A stretch of DNA of 64,000 bases from Astropecten irregularis. Lineage: Eukaryota > Echinodermata > Asteroidea > Paxillosida > Astropectinidae. The notes under the pieces are model-generated. The model was given only the letters and a program-made list of their open reading frames with translations, was not told the origin of the DNA and ran no database searches. Below are positions 21,215-32,039 of this stretch, piece by piece. The DNA is taken from positions 3,472,001 through 3,536,000 of the forward strand of contig OZ020255.1 in NCBI GenBank assembly GCA_963971285.1, written 5' to 3'. The position numbers and the translations under genes were made by a program. Every line of letters starts with the position of its first letter. The first letter of the stretch is position 1.

Positions 21215-22120
21215 CAGATGAAGAAATTTTGCAGCTTAGCCCCGCATGCAGAGAGATTCATGACTCCGCTGCCAACCCTCCCCAGAGTGTGGTAAAAGGT
21301 GAGATGAATCATTTGTTACAGCTGGCTCTCGCACCAACCACAAGAAGGACGTACACTTTAGGCTGGAATACATTTTGCCAATTTAGGGGTTGCAGGCTGG
21401 ATGTTTTTTCTCCCGTGCTACCTCATGAGGTCAGGGAGTTTGTTGCATGGTTGTCCTTACGAGGCTTGGCACCGTCCACAATTGCAACTTATGTTGCTGG
21501 GGTGGGATTCTTTCACAAAATCCATGGTCAGCCAGACCCGACCCGAGATTTTCTTGTATCTAAGCTTCTTGAAGGTTGTCGCAGGGATCGACCATCTCTA
21601 GATGATAGGTTACCAATATCATTGCCAGTATTGGCTAACATGTTGGAGGCACTTCCTTAAATTCAAGGTGTTCCTTTGTGCATTTTTTTGATATATGTGG
21701 GTAGGGGAATTTACTGCGCATTCAAAATGTCGAATTCAGGATTCTATTTTGTCAATATCTGACGTTGAGTTTTGCAACACAAATACGATTGATGAAGCAT
21801 CTGTTTTAGTCTCCTTTCGTGGGGGAAAACCAACCAAACTGGCCCCGCTCAAAAGATCCGTTTGGTGCTTTCTCATAATGTGGATCTGTGTCCAGCCACA
21901 GCGCTGCAAGGATATGTTGCGATTCGCCCAAATTCTCAGCCGTTATTTTGCCACTTTGACGGCAGTCCATTGACGAGGTATCAATTTAATGCGGTGCTGA
22001 AGAAGATCCTCTCTTTTTGTGGGCTTCAGGAATGTAAATATCGTGCTCACTCTTTTCAAATTGGTGCTGCCACGGCGGCTTTTGAGTCGGTGGTACCTGA
22101 GTTTAGATATTAAACGCATG
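21215..22120 (+). pseudogene. Ngaro tyrosine recombinase, broken
   Basis: The N-terminal domain is open to 21660: 'LALAPTTRRTYTLGWNTFCQF', here read in parts as 'APTTRRTYTLGWNTFC', then 'FVAWLSLRGLAPSTIATYVA', 'FFHKIHGQPDPTRDF'. The catalytic domain follows with frameshifts: 'GSPLTRYQF' (21958-21985) and 'YRAHSFQIGAATAAFES' (22035-22090), where the H-x-x-R box has Gln instead of Arg (codon CAA), then 'MGRWRSDAVRSYIR' with the likely catalytic Tyr. A stop at 21660 and shifts near 21690, 21970 and 22110 break the gene. It sits between RNase H and hydrolase, the Ngaro order. Confidence 0.85.
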
Positions 22121-22199
22121 GGTCGTTGGAGGTCGGATGCAGTTCGTTCATACATTAGACCTGCTCCACCTTCTAATGTTACGCATACATATTTAACCT

Positions 22200-22783
22200 G
22201 TCCTGGTTCTCTCTGAGACAAACTGGAAACACCACGTGTGGCATGTCCTATTCTTTGAATTGTCTGCAGGTCCAATATGGATTGTTGGTGATTCTATTGT
22301 ACGTTGGGCCAAGCAGCCCCTTGGGTTGTCTCGAGCTGTACTTTGGAATGGACGCAGTGGGGCAAAGATTAGTGAGGTTCGCTCCCTAATGGCTGGGATG
22401 ACTGGGCCACCTCCAGCGGTGATTGTTTTTCACATCGGTACTAATTGTTGTCTGTGAATGCCTTCTGCATTAGGCAATGCATTCTTGTTCTCTTTGAGGA
22501 CACACTGTCATCATATCCACAAGTTCAGATTATTTGGTCTGATATTTTGCCGCGTGTATTTTACTTTGGGACAACAGCTCAGGCTTCCATGGATAGAAAG
22601 CGGCGCTCAATTAATCAATGGGCAAAGTCACGTTTGCATCGGTTGGAGGGTCACGTGGTTCATCATCCCCAGTTTCACTGGACTCCCATGCCGCTTTTCC
22701 ATTATGATGGGGTACACTTGTCCAAGGATGGGAATCAGCTTTTTGTGTCCAACTTGGTGAAAGGTATTTCATCCTTAATGTAG
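22200..22783 (+). pseudogene. Ngaro SGNH/GDSL hydrolase, broken
   Basis: Block I 'IWIVGDSIVRWAKQ' holds the catalytic Ser (22270-22310). The Asn block reads 'VIVFHIGTNCCL' (22420-22457), where family members normally have GTND; a stop follows. The frame resumes with 'VQIIWSDILPR' and ends with 'FHYDGVHLSKDGNQLFV' (22700-22750), carrying the Asp-x-x-His of the active site. The protein would be about 190 residues. Hydrolases of this kind follow the recombinase in many Ngaro elements; the substrate is unknown. One stop/frameshift near 22457 separates two otherwise open halves. Confidence 0.8.
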
Positions 22784-23400
22784 TCCCCAAGATTGGGCCC
22801 CATAATTCAGTCTTTTACTGAGCTGCCTGTCTTTCCCTTTGGCCGTGTGTGTGTTGCGTGTGGCATTTTTTGTCGGGAATTTGACAGGCAAGGATTGCAC
22901 GTTTTGCAGGGTGCCACTATCATTTTGGTGAATAATTTTGTCTAATCTTTATAATTCCCTAAGCATAATTACAGTGTGCCACTACAGTATGTTCAAATTT
23001 GATGGCATGCAATCTAATGGTGCCCTGGAGGTTCAGTAGGGGTCATTCTTCCCGTAGCTATTCAGGTACCATCAAGCGTGGGAACATTCTATGTATTGAA
23101 GTTTTGACAGTTCATTATTGGTGTTCTATTTGCACGTTTATTGCCTTGTGTGAAAATTATGTTTGACCGTTGGTACTTCTGTTTGGCCTGGTGTTGCCTA
23201 TTATGATACAGTGGTCTGGTGCCCTATTTAGCATGGCCTGGTGCGCCATCGGTGTGGTGGGTCTGGTGAGCCCATTTCATGGCTGGGAGTATTGAGCCCA
23301 GGGGTTCTGAAGCACCCCTACAAATTACATTTCTTGCCAGTTTGCCCAACAGTGATGGTATCTGGCTATGTGATGACTAAATAAAGAAGAGCTGTGGCAC
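22784..23400. other. Ngaro 3' non-coding region
   Basis: No protein frame. It begins right after the hydrolase stop, and a polyadenylation-type aataaa lies at 23381-23386. Ngaro elements end in split direct repeats; I cannot identify both repeat halves here. Confidence 0.4.
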
Positions 23401-23439
23401 AAATCAAAAACCTTTATGTTTTGTAATCCTTAATGTCTG

Positions 23440-23600
23440 AGAATAATTGACTATTTGGGACACCAACAACGTAGGGCTGGATGGCTCAGTTGGTAGAGCG
23501 CCTGTACGGTATTCAGGAGGTCGCCGGTTCGAATCCCGCTCCAGTCAATTTTTCTTTGTTCAATTTTCAATGACTTTAATTTCCAGTCAGTTTCCCTTTT
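23440..23600 (+). repeat. tRNA-derived SINE, copy 2
   Basis: The tRNA-like part spans 23475-23547. The acceptor stem ggctgga pairs with tccagtc, the D stem gctc/gagc is intact and the B box is ggttcgaatcc. The anticodon arm is irregular: the stem has a T-T mismatch and position 33 reads C instead of T. It is nearly identical to copy 3 at 29130-29202. Together with the conserved flanks 'ttgactat' and 'ctttgttca', this marks a SINE rather than a tRNA gene. Confidence 0.75.
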
Positions 23601-23639
23601 GGTTATTTGATGATTGGGTTGAAACTTGGTATGTATCTA

Positions 23640-24360
23640 AGTCTGGAAGTGTTGAAAATCGAAAAAATTCATTGACGTCATCATGACATCATCAGGTGTC
23701 AAATTACAATCGATCTGAATTTAATAATCAAAATCTTTAAAAATAAAAAACTGTTTGAGATATTAGGTTTATTCGGAAGAAGCATGTTATGTCATTGGCC
23801 GGGGAAAAAATTTCTACTTTCTTTTTCTTGTCGTTCAAATCTGGTACACTTTGTACACAGAATGTGTACACCCCACATTGGTCACTTTTAAACAGCCGGT
23901 CTTAATAACCAAACTTGGTCCAAACAGACTCCCTATAGCCTAGATGTATGCCAAACATTTATACCATCATGACGTCATCAGTTGTCATGTGACAGCATCT
24001 TAAAGGGGCAAACTTCACATTTCAATTATGAACGAAACCTACATGTATGTCCAATTGAGTTGGAAACTTGGTGTGTATCTAAGTTGGGATGTGTTATATG
24101 GAAAAATTGTATTGACGTCATCATGACATTCTCCTCTGATTTTTTTTTCATGATTTATTGGAATTTTTGGTAATTAAAGTTCTTTTAACGATATCTAGTG
24201 AAGGAAACAAGATATCTTTGAATTTCATTTTGATAATTCTTTTATACAACATAGATGAGCACTGTATAAACAAAAATACTGTGACATCATCATGACGTCT
24301 TAAAATATGCATCGAAATGCAAAACAAAATCACATCAAAAATCAAAATCACATAGAAGGC
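23640..24360. repeat. TGACGTCA-containing modular repeat
   Basis: TGACGTCA occurs at 23673-23680, 23970-23977 and 24113-24120. The modules share 'gaaacttggt.tgtatctaag', '..cgtcatcatgacatcatca' and a poly-T/A tail, as in 16920-17240 and 25528-27535. No protein-like frame. It follows the SINE at 23600 without a clear border. Confidence 0.6.
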
Positions 24361-24657
24361 AATAGCCGATTGCCTCGAAATTTGGTGGGTTGGTGAAATT
24401 TATGTTGGAATTATAAAGGATATTACCTTTAAGCTATCATTAACTAATAAGCCTTTTGCAAATTAAGTCTGAATAGTATGTGGCACACAGACTTCTTTCA
24501 TTGCATTATAAACCACCCTGGCTTGAATTTCCCAGACTAAGACACTGTTGCTATATCACATGATGCAGTGCAAGCTTTTCCATAGCAATACCCATTGATC
24601 TCCATTATACACCGTTATTGAAACAAGCTCATAGCTTGCAGTAACCATATCTCTAAT

Positions 24658-24981
24658 AAAGGGATGGTACAGAACTGTTTTTTTGCGACAAAACCGTTGC
24701 TGACAGTGAAAGCACATTATGTAAAACCTGTAGAAGTTGGAGGTCAATCGGCCATCTGGGTCACGAGAAAATAGTGAAAACCCGTTTACACATTTCAACG
24801 AATGAATAAAACACTTCAAAGCGATTTATTTCAATCGGAAAATAGTTTCATTTATTTCTCAACGAATATGGCATTTCAGACAAAAACATTTCATGGGATG
24901 TTTTCTCCTATCATTATACTGTGTATGTGAATCTGTGATCTTGAAGTGTATTTTGTCTTACCAATTCTGTACCATCCCTTT
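24658..24981. mobile_element. 324-bp inverted-repeat element (MITE)
   Basis: aaagggatggtacagaa at the left end is exactly inverted at the right end (24965-24981). The interior is AT-rich and non-coding. Flanks are 'ctaat' and 'aaatg', so a TA- or TAA-type duplication is possible but not certain. Confidence 0.75.
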
Positions 24982-24989
24982 AAAATGAA

Positions 24990-25520
24990 CCTCGAGGCCA
25001 AGTGCTCTTATATAGTGAACCCTGAGGAATTATGGGTATAAAAACTTCTATTATGAGGCTGCCCTCATTAAAATTATGTTAATGCAGTTATTGCAGTATA
25101 ATACTGCCCTTGCTTGAAATTGCAATGTAAAAAGCTGAATTTACAACTGCCATTGTATGCATTGTATTGAACACGGTAACACGCGTTTCATTGGTAACAC
25201 GCGTTACAAAGTAACACCGTTACAAAGTAACGCGTTACAGTTTTATGGCTCGCTGTGAAGTAGTGAATAGGAATTCATCTCATTGTGCACTGTTTTTACA
25301 TAAGGCCTTACTATGATGAGGAAAATTATAAGTGGCATCAATGGAAACCAGGTTATTAAAGAAATATATTTATAATGGTCTTTTTTGGTAACACGCTATC
25401 TCAGGGAACCTTCAATCATGTACGGCCACAAGAGTTCATTCACTTATATTAACATTTTACTTCTTGTTTCTGAAAGACCAATTGTCATACTTATTTAATC
25501 TATATATGTTTTGAAATAAG
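24990..25520. other. No gene; short gtaac/cgttac repeats
   Basis: AT-rich sequence. At 25165-25245 the words 'ggtaacacgcg' and 'gttacaaagtaac' are repeated several times in direct and inverted form. Confidence 0.5.
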
Positions 25521-25527
25521 ATTGATT

Positions 25528-27535
25528 AGCTGTTTCGCATACAGCAGAACAGCTTTTGTTTTTCTTATTCTTTTTTTATTTCTTTTTTTCTTTTTCCACT
25601 TTTTCCCCATAGACATAACACAGAGTTTTTCTACAAGTCACTTCTACCCTTATGCTAAATCTGATCAACTTCATACTTGACACATGGACCACCACCCCGA
25701 ATAGTGTCCCGCGTATGTACATCATCGTGACGTCATCACGTGCACCATGATGTCATCATAAAAGTGCAAATTTCAGGGCTCTTTATCTCCGGAACTGCAA
25801 GTCCGACACAACTCAAACCTGGTATGGAAGTATATGGGGACGTGTTATACACAAAATTGCAGTCACGTGTTGATGACGTCATCGTGTGATTTTATGCGAA
25901 TTATTCAATTTTTTGACCTTTTCTTTATATCTCGTGAACGACAAATCGTATTTTCGAAATTCTTTCGGTAAGATGTTTGTTAGGTTATAAACATATGCCA
26001 CAATTTACCAAAAGGTGTGACGTCATGATGACGTCATCAAAAAGCCGATTTTCAGATTCATATATAAGGGAATATCCGATGGTGATGAAACTTGGTGGGT
26101 AGGTAGGGAATGGTACTAGTATCCTAAATATGAAGGGACGTCACGATGACGTCATCGGCTCATTTTTTATTGATTTTTGAATAATTAATTTTGCCATTTT
26201 TTTACAGAAACAAATAGAAGTGAATATCTGATCGTAATGAACATGGTGGGTAGGTAGGGAATGGTACTACTATCCCAAATGTGAAGTGACGTCACAATGA
26301 CGTCATCGTCTGATTTTTTTATTATTTTTTTTTTATAATTTATTTTGCCATTCACAGTCAAATATAACACAAAACACGGGTTTTGGAACTTTTTGGACCG
26401 CTGATAAGGCTATCTGTAGTAGTAGGCCAATTGTGTACATGTGAACGGAGCACGACCAGCAAGAAAATCTATCATTTAGCTGTTTCCACCCCCATATGCA
26501 CAGTCGTACGTACTATGCGAGCTGGCCTATAGTACACTCGGCCATTTCTGTGTTTCTCATTGCCGTGTGTATGTACTGTATACGTGCATTGATGGACGAG
26601 TGACGACGTTGCTCATAGGTGTTTGAAACTTTTAAGACGCCGCTGATAGGCTGTTTCTCTGTACTGGGCCAATTCTGTGCATGTTTATTTTCTATATTTT
26701 ATAAAAACATACATGAAACAGCTCAGTGTTTGTTACCAACAAACACAGGTCTAGTTTCCTTTTTTTCCATAGACATAACACTCTATATCTCATGAATGAC
26801 AAATCGTATTTTCGAAATTCTTTCGGCAAAATCGTATTTTCGAAATTCTTTCGGCAAAATGTTTGTTAGGCTATAGGCACGTGCCACAAAATACCAAAAA
26901 GTTGTGACGTCATCAAAAATCTGATTTTCAGATTCACATATAAGGAAATATCCGATCGTGATGAAACTTGTTGGGTAGGTAGGGAATGGTACTAATATCC
27001 CAAATGTCAAGTGACGTCACGATGACGTCATCGACTGATTTTTTATTGATTTTTTTAATAATTAATTTTTCCTTTTAGAGTCAAACATAACACAAACCAC
27101 TGGCTTTGGAACTTTTTGGTACGCTGATGTGGCTATCTATAGTAGTGGGACGAGCTAGAAAATCAATCATTTTGCTGTTTCCACTACCCATATGCACAAC
27201 CATACATACTATGCGCACCAGTTGGCCTATAGTAGACTCTGCCATTTCTATGTTTCTCATTGCCACGTGTACATACATGTATCTGTATACATACATTGTA
27301 TTGATGGATGACTGACAATGCTCCTGATAGTTGTTAATGGCAATGAAGACACCACTGATTGGCTATTTTTCTGTACTGCCAATTACATTCATGTTTATTT
27401 TTCATATTATTTATAAAATAATATAGCCTGCATATAATGGACAATAAATATGAACTGAACTGAACTGAACTGAAAATATTTGCGAAACAGCTCAGTGTTT
27501 GTCAACAAACACAGTGTCTAGTTTTTACTCTTTTT
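25528..27535. repeat. Modular repeat with ten TGACGTCA palindromes
   Basis: The left end agctgtttcgca is inverted near 27480 as tgcgaaacagct. The pieces 'cccatagacataacac' and 'gaaacagctcagtgtttgt' occur twice (about 25610 and 26765; 26715 and 27483), so two related units are joined. Modules of about 130 bases with 'ggtgggtaggtagggaatgg' recur at 26090, 26245 and 26968. Perfect TGACGTCA sites are at 25728, 25874, 26018, 26029, 26147, 26287, 26298, 26905, 27012 and 27023, often in pairs 11 bases apart. A tgaac microsatellite lies near 27450. No coding capacity. Confidence 0.75.
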
Positions 27536-27539
27536 CTAC

Positions 27540-28155
27540 AAACTATTGCTAAAATCATTAAAAGTACAATATTTTTCTCACTTAAGTGCGCAATAAGTAA
27601 AACAGTAAAACAATATCCAAACAGCTTAATATTTTTTTCTGATACTTGCCTGTATTTGGAGTGATTTAAGGATAAAAATTAAATTCTTGAAGTAATTTCA
27701 TAATTTTGATGTAGAGTGTGTGTACAAAAATGGAACAATGACAACACTTATCAATTCAATAAAAAACATAAAGCAAGCAGCCAAAGTAATTCGTCTAAAT
27801 ATATGAGTTGCAATGGTAACAATAAAAGTAATGGTTAAAAACAATTTATAAACAATGTTGTTGGTTTAGTGACAAATTAATTTATTAATTTTTACACAGG
27901 AAGGTGTCTTGGGAGTGCAACTAAAGAGTACACTGGTTTGAACATGGCATTATAGAGGGTCATCCTGTTCATTCTGAAGGTAATTTAGTTGTATTGTCAA
28001 GTGTGCAGGATTAAAAATTACGGAACGAAGAAAACGGTTCACAATTCGGAACCAAAATTTACACTTAATTTACAATATGGTGTAATAATGGAATAAAAGA
28101 TAATTAATTATTTACATATAAGGCAGTATAATAATGAAGGTGGCTATAATAAGGC
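27540..28155. other. AT-rich sequence, no recognisable gene
   Basis: Nothing beyond simple A/T-rich sequence is seen. Confidence 0.5.
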
Positions 28156-28159
28156 TGTG

Positions 28160-28260
28160 ACGATTCTATTACTGAAAATACATCACCTTCGATACCTACA
28201 AAATGCATTTCCTAATGCGCATGGGCAAGCATAACTGCTGAAAATAACCATGCTGAAAAG
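28160..28260. repeat. Interspersed repeat family, second copy
   Basis: It matches 15427-15520 ('tctattactgaaaatacatcacctt', 'tacctacaaaatgcatttcc', 'aatgcgcatgggcaagcat') and the reverse strand of 35535-35600. Confidence 0.8.
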
Positions 28261-28269
28261 CGGGGTAAT

Positions 28270-28940
28270 GCACAGCTGGTCCTGTGCTTACGTCCTGATG
28301 AAAGGCCTATATGCGGGGGGAATGGCAGATAGTGGCTCGATCCCTCATTCCCGCCTGCGGTACAGCAAGACGGAATGGCCGATTATGGGTTTCGTCCCCT
28401 CATTCCGGGCTAATTGCGTAGCACTGCCAGTCTGAAGGAATTCTGAGCGTTAGACATGCAAGCCCCTCAAAGGGAAACCCTTGTCTAAACTGACCCAAAG
28501 AGGCCTACGGCCGGGGGTAGCTCGATACCACGGTTGCTACCAGAGCGGAGGGAGAACGCTCCCTACCTGAGGCGACGAAGGATAGCTAGTCCTAGCTATT
28601 ATTCTGCACACACTACGCCCTTGTCCGATGTATAAAGCCTCAGACATCAGAGAGTATGAGCTCTGCTACATCCGTACCACCGCTACGCCCGAGTGAACAC
28701 CATTGCGGACCTCAGAGAGATGTGTAGAGGCCCGACCCGCACGGAAAACCATGCACTGTACACGGCTGAACTGCCAGACCGCAGCCCGCACCATGTCACT
28801 GACTTCAGCCCGTTACCATTAACGGCCTCCAGTCGCCAATACAGGGCATGGTAGGAAGACTTACCACGCCGAAGATCATGTGCTATTGTGTAGAGGCCCG
28901 ACCCGCACGGAAAACCATGCACTGTACACGGCATGGTTAT
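28270..28940. repeat. Non-coding region with exact 46-bp direct repeats
   Basis: The 46 bases from tgtgtagaggcccgacccgc to the end 'tgtacacggc' occur identically at 28721-28766 and 28887-28932, 166 bases apart. The surroundings are GC-richer than their neighbours. Short frames here are not recognisable as proteins. Confidence 0.7.
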
Positions 28941-29019
28941 TTCACGAATATATTAATTAAAAAGCCGTATCCTCTTTGAGTGATCCCCCGTGTACCGTTC
29001 CCAGGTTGCAGCATTGTTG

Positions 29020-29260
29020 CGTGTATCATTGAAACGATCCCTGGGGTGTGACGGTGTGTGCGTGGTTTCATGGCTTCTGACTGCCAAACGAACAAAGATA
29101 GTTGACTATTGGGGTCACCACCAGCATAGGGCTGGATGGCTCAGTTGGTAGAGCGCCTGTACGGTATTCAGGAGGTCGCCGGTTCGAATCCCGCTCCAGT
29201 CAATTTTTCTTTGTTCACTTTTCAATGACTTAAAAACCCAGTCAGTTTCCCTTGTGGTTA
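29020..29260 (+). repeat. tRNA-derived SINE, copy 3
   Basis: The tRNA-like part is 29130-29202, nearly identical to 23475-23547. The upstream 110 bases match copy 1 ('cgtgtatc.ttgaaa.gatccct', 'ttcatggcttctgactgcc'). The minus-strand frame over this copy yields 'SGIRTGDLLNTVQALYQLS', which is just the translated SINE. Confidence 0.8.
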
Positions 29261-29269
29261 TTTCACGAA

Positions 29270-30195
29270 CATACTGGAATCTGTTATATACACTGTTCAC
29301 GTACTTTGTACTGTACATGCATCCCTTCCCATTGTCCGGCTCTATTGGAGCGGAAACATTGCCATCAGGCTCGACCCACTCCCAACGGCAGTCGACGCGC
29401 CTTATGCCGAGTTGGCCTGCGGACGACTTAGGGCTAGCTCCATGCTTCCACGGACTCAGAGATGGATAATACTTTCTTCCCCGCGGAGCGGAAATCTGCA
29501 AGGATTCCCATTTGCAGCTTTTACCGACCAATGGCCACGCCGGTCCACACTACGCTTCCGGGCTCGGCCCTCTCTTGCTTGCAGTCGACCTTCTTCAAGT
29601 CGAGTTGTTCCCATTCGAGTTGTTCGGTGCCCATGAGCCGATAATGCGTCCTACCTAACGGCCCGACCCTACGGAGCGGAAACATGTACCCGAGACATGT
29701 ACTATCATCGTTCACTATCGCCCGACGCTACCGGAACGGGAAACTGCAAGGGTCCACACACACTGCATGAGCCATAAGTGTAGGAATATCCTGTATTTGG
29801 ACATTGGATAATGAATAAAGTGATCAAGGTGATTCAAATGCGAGCATGCATCGACTCGAAATTCGGCTAGCACACTCGCCATGCATGTCGTCCTGAGGTC
29901 ACAGGTTATATATGTGATAATACTCGTACATGTACTGCTCATCACATAGACGCCTAAAATACATTGGGTACTGGGAGGGGACTAGTCAACCTGATATTGT
30001 CCTACCTCCATGACTTGATGGTGTTATATAATCTGAGATGAACAAACACTACTTATCACGCTTGCAACCTCTTTGGATCAGCTCCTTCTCTCCTCATTCT
30101 TATGCTTTGTAAAGTGATAAACACTGTGCAAAGTATGGTATAGATTGGAATTTCCTCCTTCCTTTCTGTCAAATTCAAGTTGCATGGCGGCACTT
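29270..30195. other. No gene; dispersed 'cggagcggaaa' words
   Basis: The motif (c)ggagcggaaa(c/t) occurs near 29349, 29483 and 29675, with 'ccggaacggga' near 29731, each close to 'tgcaagg' or a similar word. This suggests diverged repeat units. No protein domain is seen. Confidence 0.4.
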
Positions 30196-30938
30196 ATACA
30201 GTGCTGAGACACAACATGCCAAGGAAGGCAAGAACCCGGCATGCATCAACCCAGCCTACCTCCACCGACAAGCTCACCGCACATTGCGGGATGGCTCCCG
30301 TTGACGATTGGCAACAATTTTGCAGAACTCCGAAGCACCCCTCTCGGACCTGCGGGGCCAACTGAATTTCGACATCATTGAGGCCTTAAAACCTCCATCG
30401 GCGGGAAATACAAGGCCAACATTCTTCCCCATTGGCTCTACCCAAGGCAATGAAGAAGTACCATGAATAGCTGTGGCCACAGTCCCTTCCCCGAAGGTCA
30501 GTATTTCCATAACCACCTGGATGGCCGGCTCATGCCAGCCCTCAACACGCTGGCCCCTATACCCAATGGGTGGACCCCGTACCAAACAACCTCGGCGAGC
30601 AGGAGACCAAAGTCGATTCGCGCCAGCCCAACGGTCCCAAGTTCTTTTCTGCAGATTGCAAACTAGGGGAACACACAGGGTGACTGTTTATACCGTCCCC
30701 GATGTGGTGCTACGAGGATGCTCCCTCTCCTTCTCCTACTGATGCACCACTAACGGCTATGGCGGACCTCTGCCTACGCACCAGCTCCACACCAGGCTCC
30801 AGGTTTCTTCTATCCGCATCTACATGTCTGCTGGGACTACATGCGATGGTTTCAAGGATGGCCCTCCCCTCTCAAGCATTGTGGCCAATGCACAACCTCC
30901 TATGGGCACATTTACCGAACGGCCCCTAGCACGGTACC

Positions 30939-31500
30939 ATGCATCTACTCACTTTCCTCCTGTCGGCAGTTATGCCTACGAGGACCAGTGAGATCAGGGC
31001 CCTATCAAATGCTGAAGGCCACATATGCTGGACGCCATGCAGTGCTCGACTTCTTCCAACCATAGACTTCCTCACCAAGAACCGATGCCCTGTCTTCAAG
31101 CCACCAGACATCTCTGTAACCACTCGGGCATCGCGCTCCGGTGACCCATCGGGCAAGCTAGGGTGCCACGTCAGGGGTCTGAAGTGGTACCTAGCCCAAA
31201 CAAAGGACTTGAGAAGGAGCCCCTCTCAGCCCTTCGTCACTACCACAAAGCCCAGCGTCGAAAGGCACGCCTCGACCGTCAAGTTTGCATGCCCAGTCTG
31301 CTCATCTAAACCGGGCCAGTAAAACCACTGATACATCAAGACCCCCTGTTCCTCCTTCTGGAATCTAGTATCAGACATGGGCAAGGCAGCATGATGATGG
31401 ATGTGCCCAATTATTTTCACCTCTTGCTACCTGAGGGACGTCCTGCGGAGCGACTTAACTCATGTACGGCAGGAGAATCCTGGCTTCACCGACTTGGAAG
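30939..31500 (+). pseudogene. DIRS tyrosine recombinase, broken
   Basis: A 127-codon open stretch (30939-31322) carries 'LLTFLLSAVMPTRTSEIRAL' at the first catalytic Arg region, 'LLPTIDFLTKN', 'PPDISVTTRAS', and 'HVRGLKWYLAQTKDLRRS'. After 31322 frames shift. The H-x-x-R segment visible in copy A at about 1795-1815 is deleted here ('tcaagaccccctgttcctcc' instead). The end 'CYLRDV'-like box with the Tyr is near 31425-31440. It is the better preserved first half of the domain compared with copy A, but it lacks the second catalytic box. Confidence 0.75.
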
Positions 31501-31664
31501 CCAGGAGTCCTTCACGCCAGCTGACAGATGGGCGAGACCTCCACTAAAGCTCTGCCCATGGCGAACTCACGATGGGCATTGTGCCCATTATGCTAACCTG
31601 ATTCAGATCCACCATACTTCCCTGGCTCTCCATGTAGGCAGCCCACCACCGGAACTCGGTGCCA

Positions 31665-31995
31665 GTCTGCATATAGTAGTAACCGTCTGGGGTAGGTTGA
31701 ATGCAGTAGACTCTCCCCACCTGTTGTGGGTTGAGTCTACTAGTTCATACCTACCCCAGACGGTTGCGTCCCGCACGTCCTCCCCACTTCTGGCCTCGAG
31801 CCTCCTGGCTTCAAAAAGGACGGTCATGGTAGCTATGTCGGTATGCATTTTGGGAGGTCAGAGTGCACCACGGTTGATCAAGTCTTTTCAGCGAAGCAGC
31901 AAATTGGCGCAGGGGAATTTGCATTTAGTAGTAACCGTCTGGGGTAGGTATGAACTAGTAGACTCAATGCACAACAAGTGGGGAGAGTCTACATC
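31665..31995 (+). repeat. DIRS copy B right terminus with hairpin
   Basis: It contains aaccgtctggggtaggt near 31680 and 31935 and the inverted copy near 31748-31764, with the inner pair agtagactc / gagtctact. It matches copy A at 2150-2470. Confidence 0.75.
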
Positions 31996-32039
31996 CTAGC
32001 ATCGACGATTTCCTCATTCTGGTCAGCATCAACATCGCA

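Larger units (their letters stand above)
30200..31995 (+). mobile_element. DIRS-like retrotransposon, copy B
   Basis: From 30616 onward it matches copy A (1-70 and 1139-2470), with 1,069 bases of copy A lacking at the junction 30680/30681. The order is recombinase (30939-31500), then terminus with hairpin (31665-31995). Bases 30200-30615 hold proline- and serine-rich frames that I cannot assign; they may be the end of pol. Stops and small deletions are frequent. Confidence 0.7.

Noticed and set aside
23475-23547. A functional tRNA gene (also 29130-29202)
   Set aside because: A and B boxes and the acceptor stem look good, but the anticodon stem has a mismatch, position 33 is not T, and the segment recurs with conserved flanks as part of a SINE.
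29115-29531. A 138-codon minus-strand protein
   Set aside because: Its C-terminal half is the reverse translation of the tRNA-derived SINE and the rest has no recognisable domain.
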